A stretch of 64,000 nucleotides of DNA from Rhizobium sp. 16-449-1b (GCF_017741935.1 NZ_JAGHMH010000024.1:248001-312000), one strand, 5' to 3'; positions 1 through 10,545 are shown, counted from the first letter of the stretch. Notes: generated by a model from the sequence alone, not told the origin. Numbers and translations: made by a program.

Positions 1-1
1 C

Positions 2-1822
<1,821 letters not shown>

Positions 1823-1841
1823 GACTGGTGGGAGGAAGACA

Positions 1842-3104
1842 ATGGTAGAAAAACGCATTCAGCCACTTGCCCGCGATGCAATGGCCTATGTTCTCGCCGG
1901 CGGCCGGGGGAGCCGTCTGAAGGAACTCACCGACCGACGCGCCAAGCCCGCGGTCTATTTCGGCGGCAAGTCGCGCATCATCGATTTCGCGCTGTCCAAC
2001 GCGCTGAACTCCGGTATCCGCCGCATCGGCGTCGCCACCCAATACAAGGCGCACTCGCTGATCCGCCACATGCAGCGCGGCTGGAACTTCTTCCGCCCCG
2101 AGCGCAACGAGAGCTTCGACATCCTGCCGGCCTCCCAGCGCGTCTCCGAGACGCAGTGGTACGAAGGCACCGCCGACGCGGTCTATCAGAACATCGACAT
2201 CATCCAGGACTACGGCGTCGAGTACATGGTCATCCTCGCCGGCGACCACGTCTACAAGATGGACTACGAGTACATGCTGCAGCAGCATGTCGACAGTGGC
2301 GCCGACGTCACCATCGGCTGCCTGGAAGTGCCGCGCATGGAAGCCGTGGGCTTCGGCGTCGTGCATGTCGACGAGACCGACCGCATCATCGATTTCGTCG
2401 AAAAGCCCGCCGATCCGCCTGCCATCCCCGGCAAGCCGGACAGCGCCTTCGCCTCGATGGGCATCTACGTCTTCCGCACCAAGTTCCTGATCGAGGAACT
2501 GCGCCGCGACGCCGCCGATCCGAATTCCAGCCGCGACTTCGGCAAGGACATCATTCCCTACATCGTCAAGAACGGTAAGGCCGTCGCCCACCGCTTCGCC
2601 AATTCCTGCGTGCGCTCCGATTTCGAGCGCGAGCCCTACTGGCGCGACGTCGGAACCATCGATGCCTACTGGCAGGCCAATATCGACCTGACGGCGATCG
2701 TTCCCGAGCTCGACATCTACGACAAGTCCTGGCCGATCTGGACCTATGCCGAGATCTCGCCGCCGGCGAAGTTCGTCCATGACGACGAGAACCGCCGCGG
2801 TTCCGCGACCTCCTCGGTCATCGCCGGCGATTGCATCATCTCCGGTGCCACGCTGAACAACAGCCTGCTCTTCACCGGTGTGCGCGCCAACTCCTACTCC
2901 AAGCTCGAGGGCGCCGTCGTGCTCCCGAGCGTCAAGATCGGCCGCCACGCGCAGCTGACGAATGTCGTCATCGACCACGGCGTCGTCATTCCGGAGGGTC
3001 TTGTTGTCGGCGACGACCCGGTTCTCGACGCCAAGCGTTTCCGCCGCTCCGAAGGCGGGATCTGCCTCATCACGCAGCCGATGATCGACAAGCTGGATAT
3101 GTAA
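1842..3104 (+). CDS. glgC: Glucose-1-phosphate adenylyltransferase (ADP-glucose pyrophosphorylase) GlgC
   Basis: It makes ADP-glucose from glucose-1-phosphate and ATP, the committed step of bacterial glycogen synthesis. The protein is 420 residues. The N-terminal nucleotide-binding signature is YVLAGGRGSRLKELTDRRAKP, followed by the sugar-phosphate region around FVEKPADPP and then a left-handed beta-helix C-terminal domain. An upstream in-frame ATG at 1806 overlaps glgB. The ATG at 1842 is preferred because GGGAGGA sits about 6 bp before it and the family begins MVEKR-QPLARDAMAYVLAGG. The gene lies 3 bp before glgA. The family is allosterically controlled by glycolytic or Entner-Doudoroff intermediates. 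That is family knowledge and cannot be read from this sequence. Confidence 0.96.
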   Translation: MVEKRIQPLARDAMAYVLAGGRGSRLKELTDRRAKPAVYFGGKSRIIDFALSNALNSGIRRIGVATQYKAHSLIRHMQRGWNFFRPERNESFDILPASQRVSETQWYEGTADAVYQNIDIIQDYGVEYMVILAGDHVYKMDYEYMLQQHVDSGADVTIGCLEVPRMEAVGFGVVHVDETDRIIDFVEKPADPPAIPGKPDSAFASMGIYVFRTKFLIEELRRDAADPNSSRDFGKDIIPYIVKNGKAVAHRFANSCVRSDFEREPYWRDVGTIDAYWQANIDLTAIVPELDIYDKSWPIWTYAEISPPAKFVHDDENRRGSATSSVIAGDCIISGATLNNSLLFTGVRANSYSKLEGAVVLPSVKIGRHAQLTNVVIDHGVVIPEGLVVGDDPVLDAKRFRRSEGGICLITQPMIDKLDM

Positions 3105-3107
3105 ACG

Positions 3108-4550
3108 ATGAAAGTTCTTTCGGTTTCGTCCGAAGTCTTCCCATTGATAAAGACAGGGGGCCTGGCCGATGTGGCCGGCGCCCTGCCGATCGCGCTGAAG
3201 CGCTTCGGCATCGAAACCAAGACGCTGATGCCCGGCTATCCCGCGGTAATGAAGGTCATCCGCGACCCCGTCGTGCGCATGCGCTTCGACGATCTCTTGG
3301 GCGAACCGGCAACGGTTCTGGAGGTCAATCACGAGGGGCTCGATATCCTCGTCCTCGACGCGCCAGCCTATTACGACCGCTCCGGCGGCCCCTATCTCGA
3401 CGCAACCGGCAAGGACTACCACGACAACTGGCGCCGCTTTGCCGCGCTCTCGCTTGCCGGTGCCGAAATCGCCGCCGGCCTGATGCCCGGCTGGAAGCCA
3501 GACGTCGTCCATGCACATGACTGGCAGGCGGCGATGACGCCTGTTTACATGCGTTTCTACCCGACGCCCGAACTCCCCAGCATCCTCACCATCCACAACA
3601 TCGCCTTCCAGGGCCAGTTCAGCGCCGAGATCTTCTCCGGCCTGCGCCTACCCCCGCAGGCTTTCTCGGTGGAAGCCCTGGAATATTACGGCAATATCGG
3701 CTTCCTGAAGGGTGGCCTGAAGACCGCGCACGCGATCACCACCGTCAGCCCCTCCTATGCCGGCGAGATCCTGACCTCCGAGTTCGGCATGGGTCTCGAG
3801 GGGGTCATCGCCAGCCGCATCGAGGCGCTGCACGGCATCGTCAACGGCATCGACCACGAGGTCTGGGACCCCGCCACCGACGCCGTGCTGCAGACGCACT
3901 ACACCGGCGCGACGCTGAAAAACCGCGCCGCCAACCGCGCCGCCGTCCAGGAATTCTTCGGCCTGCACGACGACAACGCGCCGGTCTTCTGCATCATCAG
4001 CCGCCTCACCTGGCAAAAGGGCATGGACCTGATCGCCGCCTGCGCCGACGAGATCGTCGCCATGGGCGGCAAGCTTGCCATTCTGGGTTCCGGCGATCCG
4101 GCGCTCGAAGGCTCGCTGCTCGCCGCCTCCGCCCGCCATCCCGGCCGCATCGGCGTTTCGATCGGCTACAACGAGCCGATGTCGCACCTGATGCAGGCAG
4201 GCTCCGACGCCATCATCATCCCCTCGCGCTTCGAGCCCTGTGGCCTGACGCAGCTTTATGGCCTGCGCTATGGTTGCGTGCCGATCGTCGCCCACACGGG
4301 CGGCCTTGCCGATACCGTCATCGATGCCAATCACGCCGCACTTGCAGCCAAAGTGGCAACCGGGATACAATTCTCTCCGGTGACCGCTTCCGGTCTGTTG
4401 CAGGCAATCCGCCGTGCGCTACATCTCTATACCGATCAAAAGGTCTGGACCCAATTGCAAAAGCAGGGCATGAAATCGGATGTTTCGTGGGAGAAAAGCG
4501 CCGAGCGCTATGCTGCCCTCTATTCAAGCCTCGCCCCGAAAGGCAAGTGA
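3108..4550 (+). CDS. glgA: Glycogen synthase GlgA (ADP-glucose dependent, GT5)
   Basis: It transfers glucose from ADP-glucose to the growing alpha-1,4-glucan. The protein is 480 residues, the normal bacterial length. KTGGLADV at residues 15-22 is the ADP-glucose-binding KxGGL motif. HAHDWQAA lies in the N-terminal Rossmann domain. The C-terminal domain carries SRLTWQKG and the retaining-GT catalytic patch PSRFEPCGLTQLYGLRYG. The start codon is 3 bp after the glgC stop with no strong Shine-Dalgarno sequence, so translational coupling to glgC is likely. The frame is intact. Confidence 0.96.
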   Translation: MKVLSVSSEVFPLIKTGGLADVAGALPIALKRFGIETKTLMPGYPAVMKVIRDPVVRMRFDDLLGEPATVLEVNHEGLDILVLDAPAYYDRSGGPYLDATGKDYHDNWRRFAALSLAGAEIAAGLMPGWKPDVVHAHDWQAAMTPVYMRFYPTPELPSILTIHNIAFQGQFSAEIFSGLRLPPQAFSVEALEYYGNIGFLKGGLKTAHAITTVSPSYAGEILTSEFGMGLEGVIASRIEALHGIVNGIDHEVWDPATDAVLQTHYTGATLKNRAANRAAVQEFFGLHDDNAPVFCIISRLTWQKGMDLIAACADEIVAMGGKLAILGSGDPALEGSLLAASARHPGRIGVSIGYNEPMSHLMQAGSDAIIIPSRFEPCGLTQLYGLRYGCVPIVAHTGGLADTVIDANHAALAAKVATGIQFSPVTASGLLQAIRRALHLYTDQKVWTQLQKQGMKSDVSWEKSAERYAALYSSLAPKGK

Positions 4551-4556
4551 CAGAAA

Positions 4557-6188
4557 ATGAACAAGTCCGTATCCACCACCCCCTATCAGGATCAGAAGCC
4601 CGGCACGTCGGGATTGCGTAAAAAGGTCCCGGTATTCCAGCAGCCGAACTACGCGGAAAACTTCATCCAGTCGATTTTCGATTCGCTGGAAGGATTTCAG
4701 GGCAAGACGCTCGTCATCGGCGGCGACGGACGCTACTACAACAAGGAAGTCATCCAGAAGGCGATCAAGATGGCCGCCGCCAATGGCTTCGGCAAGGTCA
4801 TCGTCGGCAAGGGCGGCATCCTCTCGACCCCGGCTGCCTCGCACGTGATCCGCAAGTACAAGGCCTTCGGCGGCATCATTCTCTCCGCCAGCCATAACCC
4901 GGGCGGCCCGACCGAAGACTTCGGCATCAAGTACAACATCAGCAATGGCGGCCCGGCGCCGGAAAAGATCACCGACGCGATCTATGCGCGCACCAAGGTG
5001 ATCGACACCTACAAGATCGCCGATTTCCCCGACGTCAATCTCGACCGCATCGGCAAGGACGAGCTGCCCGGCGGCATGCTGCTGTCGGTTCTGGACTCCG
5101 TCGAGGACTACACGGCGCTGATGGAAGAGCTGTTCGACTTCGGCGCCATCCGCAATCTCATCAGCCTCGGCTTCCGCATCGCGTTCGATGCGATGAGCGC
5201 CGTCACCGGCCCCTACGCCAAGGAAATCTTCGAAAACCGCCTCGGCGCCCCGTCCGGCTCGGTCCGCAACTTCATGCCGCTACCCGATTTCGGCGGCCAC
5301 CATCCGGACCCGAACCCGGTTCACTGCAAGGAACTCTACGACGAGATGATGGGCGACGACGCCCCTGATTTCGGCGCGGCATCCGACGGCGACGGCGACC
5401 GTAACCTCATCATCGGGCGCGGCATCTTCGTCACTCCTTCCGACAGCCTGGCGATCATCGCCGCCAACGCCAATCTCGCCCCCGGCTATTCCGGCGGCCT
5501 GACCGGCATCGCGCGCTCCATGCCGACCTCGGGTGCGGCCGACCGCGTCGCCGAAAAGCGCGGTATCGGCATGTATGAAACGCCGACCGGCTGGAAATTC
5601 TTCGGCAACCTGCTCGACGCCAACATGGCGACGATCTGTGGCGAGGAGAGCGCCGGCACCGGCTCCAACCACGTGCGCGAGAAGGACGGCCTCTGGGCGG
5701 TCCTGATGTGGCTGAACATCCTGGCCGTGCGCGGCGAGAGCGTTCAGGACATCGTCACCCAGCACTGGCAGACCTACGGCCGCAACTACTATTCGCGTCA
5801 CGACTATGAAGGCGTCGACACAGAAGCCGCCAACGGCCTGGTCGATAATCTCCGCGCCCAGCTCTCCAGCCTTCCCGGCAAGACTTTCGGCCCGCTCAAA
5901 GTCGAAAAGGCCGACGATTTCGCCTATCACGATCCGGTCGACAAGTCGGTGAGCGAACACCAGGGCATCCGCATCATGTTCGAGGGCGGCTCCCGCGTGG
6001 TCTTCCGCCTGTCGGGCACCGGCACCTCAGGCGCCACGCTGCGCGTCTACATCGAGCGCTACGAGCCCGATTCCAGCCGCCACAATATCGAAACCCAGGA
6101 AGCGCTGGCCGACCTCATCGCCGCCGCCGAAACCATCGCCGACATCAAGTCCCGCACCGGCCGCGACGCCCCCTCGGTGATTACCTGA
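4557..6188 (+). CDS. pgm: Phosphoglucomutase (alpha-D-glucose phosphate specific)
   Basis: It interconverts glucose-6-phosphate and glucose-1-phosphate, feeding GlgC and receiving the product of glycogen phosphorylase. The protein has 543 residues. The phosphoserine loop LSASHNPGGPTEDFG lies at about residue 110, the metal-binding loop ASDGDGDRN at about 280, and the sugar-specificity loop GEESAG at about 362. The phosphate-binding C-terminal domain contains RLSGTGTSGATLR. It starts 6 bp after glgA and is the fourth gene of the visible glycogen operon. The palindromic repeat directly after it may end or buffer the transcript. Confidence 0.96.
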   Translation: MNKSVSTTPYQDQKPGTSGLRKKVPVFQQPNYAENFIQSIFDSLEGFQGKTLVIGGDGRYYNKEVIQKAIKMAAANGFGKVIVGKGGILSTPAASHVIRKYKAFGGIILSASHNPGGPTEDFGIKYNISNGGPAPEKITDAIYARTKVIDTYKIADFPDVNLDRIGKDELPGGMLLSVLDSVEDYTALMEELFDFGAIRNLISLGFRIAFDAMSAVTGPYAKEIFENRLGAPSGSVRNFMPLPDFGGHHPDPNPVHCKELYDEMMGDDAPDFGAASDGDGDRNLIIGRGIFVTPSDSLAIIAANANLAPGYSGGLTGIARSMPTSGAADRVAEKRGIGMYETPTGWKFFGNLLDANMATICGEESAGTGSNHVREKDGLWAVLMWLNILAVRGESVQDIVTQHWQTYGRNYYSRHDYEGVDTEAANGLVDNLRAQLSSLPGKTFGPLKVEKADDFAYHDPVDKSVSEHQGIRIMFEGGSRVVFRLSGTGTSGATLRVYIERYEPDSSRHNIETQEALADLIAAAETIADIKSRTGRDAPSVIT

Positions 6189-6226
6189 GATAGCCTCTCT
6201 AATGCCCGATCGGGAGCAGCGGATGC

Positions 6227-6408
6227 CTCTACCCCCCTCTGCCCTGCCGGGCATCTCCCCCACAAGGGGGGAGATCGGCTGGAAGCACCGATCGGTATCC
6301 TTCCTCGAACTTAGCGTTTCCGCCAAGGCAACCTTTCAAGCTGGGCGAGCGCTAGCCGCTTGCGATCTCCCCCCTTGTGGGGGAGCCCGGCGAGGCAGAG
6401 GGGGGTAA
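6227..6408. repeat. Long intergenic inverted repeat (palindromic rhizobial-type element)
   Basis: Two arms of about 48 bp, near 6227-6274 and 6362-6408, are inverted copies of each other. Each reads CCCCCCTCTGCC, then GCCGGGC, then CCCCCACAAGGGGGGAGATC. Each arm also has its own CCCCC/GGGGG hairpin. There is no credible ORF across it. It lies between pgm and glgX. The build resembles the palindromic intergenic mosaic repeats described in Rhizobium; that family label is inference. Confidence 0.75.
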
Positions 6409-6489
6409 CACCGCATGCCGACCTCCCTATTTGCCCAAAACCACGGCGCAACCCTAGCTAACTTCTACCTCTTGCCTCCTGCCGTGCAG

Positions 6490-6610
6490 CCCCCTCATCC
6501 GCCCTACGGGCACCTTCTCCCCGTTGGGGAGAAGGGAAGATGGAGCGAGCGGCCCACCACACATCTCTTCTCCCCAACGGGGAGAAGGTGGCGGCAGCCG
6601 GATGAGGGGG
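6490..6610. repeat. Second palindromic intergenic repeat, same family as 32000-32145
   Basis: The left arm contains CCCCCTCATCCGCC and CACCTTCTCCCCGTTGGGGAG. The right arm mirrors it with CTTCTCCCCAACGGGGAGAAGGTG and GGATGAGGGGG. The same two arms recur at 32000-32145, so this is a dispersed repeat and not a gene-specific regulator. Together with the previous element it fills the 480-bp gap between pgm and glgX. Confidence 0.8.
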
Positions 6611-6669
6611 CCACACGGCACCACATCATCCCCATCAAACACCCCCCCGGAACAAGGACCTAGCACCCC

Positions 6670-8625
6670 ATGCCCTTCGCTTCCGGCGTAACCCTCACCG
6701 CCACAGGCGCCACCTTCGTCGTCCGCTCAGGCGAGGCCACCAAGCTCCACCTCTGCCTCTTCGACCAGACCGGCCGCGAAACCGATCGCCTGCCGATGAC
6801 CCGAGCAGAAGACGACCTTCACCATCTCTTCGTCGAAGGCATCGCGCCGGGCGCCCGCTACGGTTACCGCGCCGAAGGCACCTACGCCCCCGACGACGGC
6901 CTCTGGTTCGACCCCGCCAAACTCCTGGTCGACCCCTACGCGACGGAGCTCGACCGCCCCTTCCGCTACGACCCGCTGCTCTCGAAATTCGGCGCCGACA
7001 CCCAGCACCTCGTCCCACGCGCGATCGTCACCCGCGACGTCGCCGTCAAGCTGGCGGCCCCCGTCTTCCGCCCCGGCGGCTTCATCTACGAGGTCGCGGT
7101 CCGCCCCTTCACCATGCTGCACCCGGATGTGCCGGAAGCACAGCGCGGCACCATCGCGGCCGTCGCCCACCCCTCGATCATCGCCCACTTGAAGCGCATC
7201 GGCGTCGATGCCATCGAGCTGATGCCGATCACCGCCTGGATCGATGAACGCCACCTTCCCCCGCTTGGCCTCACCGACGGCTGGGGCTACAACCCCGTCG
7301 CCTTCATGGCGCTCGACCCGCGCCTCGCCCCCGGCGGCATGGCAGAGCTGCGCGACACCGTCGCCAAACTCCACGAGGAAGGCATCGGCGTCATCCTCGA
7401 CCTCGTCTTCAACCACACCGGCGAAAGCGACCGCTTCGGCCCGACGCTCTCCATGCGCGGCCTCGACAACCGATCGCTGCTGCGCCACGTCCCCGGCCAA
7501 CCCGGCACGCTGGTCAACGACACCGGCACCGGCAACACGGTCGCCTGCGATCACCCCTATATCAGGCAGCTGATCGTCGACACGCTCCGCCATTTCGTGG
7601 CTAACGGCGGCATCGACGGCTTCCGCTTCGACCTCGCGCCGATCATCGGCCGCACCGCATCAGGCTTCGAGGCACACGGCGAAACGCTGAAGGCGATGCT
7701 CGAGGACGAGGTTCTGCGCGACCGCATCATGATCGCCGAACCCTGGGATATCGGCCCCGGCGGCTACCAGCTCGGCAACTTCCCCGCCCCCTTCCTCGAA
7801 TGGAACGACCGCGCCCGCGATGACCTCAGATGCTACTGGCGCGGCGATCCCTACAAGACCGGCGCGCTGGCCTCGGCGCTGTCGGGCTCCTCCGACATCT
7901 TCGCCCGCAACAACGCCACCGCCACCCGCAGCGTCAACTTCCTCGCCGCCCATGACGGCTTCACGCTCAACGATCTCGTATCCTACGCCGGCAAGCACAA
8001 TGAGGCGAACGGCGAGAACAACCGCGACGGCCACAACGAGAACCACTCCTGGAACAACGGCACAGAGGGCGAGACAGACGACCCCGCAATCGTCACGCGC
8101 CGCCGCGCCGACCTGAAAGCCCTCATCTCCACGCTATTCGCGACGCGCGGCACCGTGATGCTGACGGCAGGCGACGAAGGCGGCCGCAGCCAGCGCGGCA
8201 ACAACAACGCCTATTGCCAGGACAACGCCATCACCTGGGTCGACTGGGCCTCGCTCGACGAAGAACTGATCGCTCACACCGCCTTCGTCTCAAAGCTACG
8301 CAAGCGCTTCAGCGTCTTCGCGCAATTCGCCTTCTTCAAGGGCGACGGCGACGTAACCTGGATCGCGCCTTCAGGCCAGCCGATGGCCGTGTCGGATTGG
8401 GAGACACCTGATTTCGCCACGCTCGGCATGATCCTTGAAACCGACGACGCAAACACCGGCAAACAGGTCAGGCTGGCGGTGCTCTTCAACCGCTCACAAT
8501 CCGAACAGACGTTTTCGCTGCCCGCCGATGCGACATGGCACCGGGTCGATGAGGATGAAAGCTCCGCGGCTCAGAAACAGGCGCGCGTAGCGGCACGGTC
8601 CGTTTCTTTTCTTGTAGGAAATTGA
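6670..8625 (+). CDS. glgX: Glycogen debranching enzyme GlgX (GH13 isoamylase type)
   Basis: It hydrolyses alpha-1,6 branches left by glycogen phosphorylase, in the cytoplasm. The protein is 651 residues. A CBM48-like N-terminus is followed by DPYATELDRP at about 95, DLVFNHTGE (region I) at about 249, GFRFDLAPIIG with the nucleophile Asp at about 318, IAEPWDIGPGGYQLG with the acid/base Glu at about 357, and FLAAHDGFTLNDLV (region IV) at about 425. A GH13 barrel follows and a short C-terminal beta domain ends the protein. It is separated from pgm by 480 bp of palindromic repeat, so it may have its own promoter. The wobble positions here are even more C-rich than in the upstream genes. Confidence 0.95.
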   Translation: MPFASGVTLTATGATFVVRSGEATKLHLCLFDQTGRETDRLPMTRAEDDLHHLFVEGIAPGARYGYRAEGTYAPDDGLWFDPAKLLVDPYATELDRPFRYDPLLSKFGADTQHLVPRAIVTRDVAVKLAAPVFRPGGFIYEVAVRPFTMLHPDVPEAQRGTIAAVAHPSIIAHLKRIGVDAIELMPITAWIDERHLPPLGLTDGWGYNPVAFMALDPRLAPGGMAELRDTVAKLHEEGIGVILDLVFNHTGESDRFGPTLSMRGLDNRSLLRHVPGQPGTLVNDTGTGNTVACDHPYIRQLIVDTLRHFVANGGIDGFRFDLAPIIGRTASGFEAHGETLKAMLEDEVLRDRIMIAEPWDIGPGGYQLGNFPAPFLEWNDRARDDLRCYWRGDPYKTGALASALSGSSDIFARNNATATRSVNFLAAHDGFTLNDLVSYAGKHNEANGENNRDGHNENHSWNNGTEGETDDPAIVTRRRADLKALISTLFATRGTVMLTAGDEGGRSQRGNNNAYCQDNAITWVDWASLDEELIAHTAFVSKLRKRFSVFAQFAFFKGDGDVTWIAPSGQPMAVSDWETPDFATLGMILETDDANTGKQVRLAVLFNRSQSEQTFSLPADATWHRVDEDESSAAQKQARVAARSVSFLVGN

Positions 8626-8714
8626 CGCGCCCGTAAGTTGTACTAATATCCTTGTCGTAATTGTCACGAAGCCATTGTAAGTCTTTTCGAAGCAGCTTTT
8701 TTCAAGAGGAATTG

Positions 8715-9200
8715 ATGGTCAAGGAAATCTCGCTCGCGGATGTCCGTGGGCTGGTCGGTACGGAAACCGGCCTTTCGGACTGGATCGTCGTCGATCAGAC
8801 GATGATCAACGCCTTCGCCGACGCCACCCACGACCACCAGTTCATCCATGTCGATCCGGCCCGCGCCGCCGACAGCCCCTTTGGCGGCACGATCGCCCAT
8901 GGTTTCCTGACGCTCTCGCTGCTGTCCGCGATGAACTACAACTGCCTGCCCAAGGTGCGCGAGCAGACCATGGGCATCAACTACGGCTTCGACGCCGTCC
9001 GCTTCGTCGCCCCGGTCAAATCCGGCGCCCGCATCCGCGGCCGCTTCATCCTCGCCGAAGCCCGCTTCCGCGGCGGCGGCATGCTGATGACCACCTACGA
9101 TGTCACCATCGAGATCGAAAACGAACGCAAGCCGGCGCTGACGGCACGCTGGACGACGATCATCCAGTTCGACCCGAAGGATCGGCCGGAGGACCACTAG
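8715..9200 (+). CDS. MaoC-fold hydratase (enoyl-CoA hydratase 2 / NodN-like)
   Basis: This 161-residue single hot-dog protein has the MaoC catalytic signature FADATHDHQFIHVDP followed by FGGTIAHGFLTLSLL, containing the Asp and His used for hydration of trans-2-enoyl-CoA. ATG 8715 is chosen over the longer TTG-initiated frame because AAGAGGA lies 5 bp upstream and MVKEIS fits the family start. Rhizobial NodN is in the same family, but no nod genes are nearby, so a general acyl-CoA role is more likely. The substrate cannot be told from sequence. It stands alone, with small membrane genes starting 31 bp later. Confidence 0.85.
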   Translation: MVKEISLADVRGLVGTETGLSDWIVVDQTMINAFADATHDHQFIHVDPARAADSPFGGTIAHGFLTLSLLSAMNYNCLPKVREQTMGINYGFDAVRFVAPVKSGARIRGRFILAEARFRGGGMLMTTYDVTIEIENERKPALTARWTTIIQFDPKDRPEDH

Positions 9201-9231
9201 GCGGGACCAGATATAGCGCGCGGAGGCGGCG

Positions 9232-9465
9232 ATGAGCTTGGCATATAATGAGCAGACAAAGCTTTTCGCCAACGCCTTGGACCGCGCCTCGACGGCCTGC
9301 TTCACCGTCGGCATCGTCACGCCGATCGCCGGCGCGCTCTACGGCATCGGCAATTTCGCTGAGCTATCGCGCCTCTGGCTTGCAGGTTACCTCTGCGCTT
9401 GGCTTTCCGTGGCGGTGCTATTACATTACATAGCGAGATTGACGCTCAGGAGACTGATCCCATGA
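9232..9465 (+). CDS. Small two-helix membrane protein, function unknown (77 aa)
   Basis: CGGAGG ends about 6 bp before the ATG. The protein has a short polar N-terminus, then two predicted membrane helices (about residues 22-42 and 46-66) separated by a short turn, then a basic tail RLTLRRLIP. The final four bases overlap the start of the next small gene (ATGA), which suggests one transcript and coupled translation. No family was recognised. The size and two-helix form would also fit a holin-like or type I toxin protein, but nothing else supports that. Confidence 0.6.
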   Translation: MSLAYNEQTKLFANALDRASTACFTVGIVTPIAGALYGIGNFAELSRLWLAGYLCAWLSVAVLLHYIARLTLRRLIP

Positions 9466-9587
9466 GCTTTGGTTCACTATTCTTCATCTCATTCGGCCTG
9501 CCCGCCATCATCGCGGCCCTCGCCTACATCGCCTTCCTGCTGCACGAGCGCGAATGGCGCAAGCAACGCAATCAGCCGGGCGAGTAG
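9462..9587 (+). CDS. Microprotein with one membrane helix (41 aa)
   Basis: The ATG overlaps the stop of the preceding 77-residue gene (ATGA), and CTCAGGAG lies upstream within it. The protein has one hydrophobic helix (about residues 4-26) followed by a charged tail HEREWRKQRNQPGE. The tail and the GLPAIIAALAYIAF core resemble the 39-residue product encoded 40 bp downstream, so the two look like duplicates. Function unknown. Confidence 0.5.
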   Translation: MSFGSLFFISFGLPAIIAALAYIAFLLHEREWRKQRNQPGE

Positions 9588-9626
9588 TAGTATACTGATA
9601 AGGCACGTTGTGAATGGAATCGATCG

Positions 9627-9746
9627 ATGAGCGATTGGACATTTGCCTTTGTCGTCACACCGGCAGTCGTGATCGTAATCGGCTACATCGCCATGCGCCT
9701 GCACATGTGGGACATCAAGCGTCACCACAACGAGCCAAGTGAGTAG
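9627..9746 (+). CDS. Microprotein with one membrane helix (39 aa), paralogue of the preceding one
   Basis: This 40-codon frame encodes one hydrophobic helix (about residues 6-23) and the charged tail LHMWDIKRHHNEPSE. It aligns with the 41-residue neighbour: both have a P-[AV]-[IV] helix start, a [AG]YIA motif, a Leu-His pair, a Trp and a tail ending N-x-P-x-E. The Shine-Dalgarno sequence is poor. The similarity to the neighbour is the main reason to believe it is translated. Confidence 0.42.
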   Translation: MSDWTFAFVVTPAVVIVIGYIAMRLHMWDIKRHHNEPSE

Positions 9747-9827
9747 CCAGGCCGCAGCGAGCATTCGTCTAGGACACACCCAAAAGTTGGCGTCGCCTTC
9801 CCCACGCCGATCGACTATACTGAGCAC

Positions 9828-9998
9828 ATGGCAAAATCCTCGGCACAATCGGCTGTTATGGTTCGCGACGCAAAGACCGGGAAAACCGTCACCGTGCGTG
9901 GTGCCGGCGCTTTGAAGGATAGCGACCTGAAGATTCGCAAGGACGTCGATCTGACCAAGCCGATCTCATCGCAAGCCCTGAAAGATCGGCGAAAGTAG
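9828..9998 (+). CDS. Probable antitoxin of a PIN-toxin pair (56 aa)
   Basis: The 56-residue basic protein has no recognised DNA-binding family. It contains VRDAKTGKTVTVRGAG, then a Lys/Asp-rich middle, then LTKPISSQALKDRRK. It ends 12 bp before a PIN-domain gene on the same strand, the usual antitoxin position. The antitoxin role is inferred from that position and size alone. The C-terminal half would be the toxin-binding part by analogy with VapB families. Confidence 0.5.
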   Translation: MAKSSAQSAVMVRDAKTGKTVTVRGAGALKDSDLKIRKDVDLTKPISSQALKDRRK

Positions 9999-10010
9999 AG
10001 GCCGACAATA

Positions 10011-10436
10011 TTGCCGGGAGTTCTGCTCGACACGCACGCGCTCTATTGGCTGGTCAGCGGAAATCAACCCCTCTCCGATGAAGCGCTCGTCGCGATCGGC
10101 AAAAGCCAGGAGGCAAGCAGCCTTTACGTCTCGCCGATCACGGCTTGGGAGCTCTCGCTTGCAGTGCGGAAGCCGAACAATGCGCCTGACATAGGCGGCG
10201 TCGGCATTGCCAACTGGTTTCGAGACGCCGTTCGTGAAACCACTGCAAGGGTGGTTTCAATCAACCAGAAAATTGCGATAGAGGCGGCGGATGTGGTCAT
10301 GACCACAGGACACAAGGACCCCGGCGATTGCTATCTGATAGCAACGGCGCGAGTGAGAAGGATGCCAATCGTCTCACGCGACAAGGTGATACTGGCGATG
10401 GCATCCACTGGCTACGTCGACGTTATAAATTGCTGA
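10011..10436 (+). CDS. PIN-domain ribonuclease, VapC-like toxin
   Basis: The 141-residue PIN protein keeps the acidic metal-binding set: LLDTHALYWL near the N-terminus, TAWELSLA in the middle, and DPGDCYLIATARV followed by VSRDKVI near the end. VapC-type toxins cleave tRNA or rRNA and are held inactive by the upstream antitoxin. The start is TTG at 10011, because the PIN fold begins only two residues later and no in-frame ATG or GTG precedes it after the antitoxin stop. A strong hairpin follows 54 bp downstream. Confidence 0.75.
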   Translation: MPGVLLDTHALYWLVSGNQPLSDEALVAIGKSQEASSLYVSPITAWELSLAVRKPNNAPDIGGVGIANWFRDAVRETTARVVSINQKIAIEAADVVMTTGHKDPGDCYLIATARVRRMPIVSRDKVILAMASTGYVDVINC

Positions 10437-10489
10437 TGCGGTTGGCGTCGCCTGTCGGCCCTCACGGCCTTGGGCCTAACCAAAACCAA

Positions 10490-10521
10490 ATCGGGGACGG
10501 CGCGCTGGCACCGTCCCCGAT
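10490..10521. terminator. Hairpin between the PIN gene and soxG
   Basis: A perfect 11-bp stem ATCGGGGACGG / CCGTCCCCGAT has a 10-nt loop. It lies between convergent genes. There is no long T tract on either strand, so termination is probable but may be factor-assisted or bidirectional. Confidence 0.55.
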
Positions 10522-10545
10522 CGCATAATCACAACACGAGCAAGC

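Noticed and set aside
9461..9587. 62-codon frame reading into the 41-residue microprotein from 9399
   Set aside because: It starts inside the preceding gene without a ribosome site; the ATG overlapping the previous stop is a better start.
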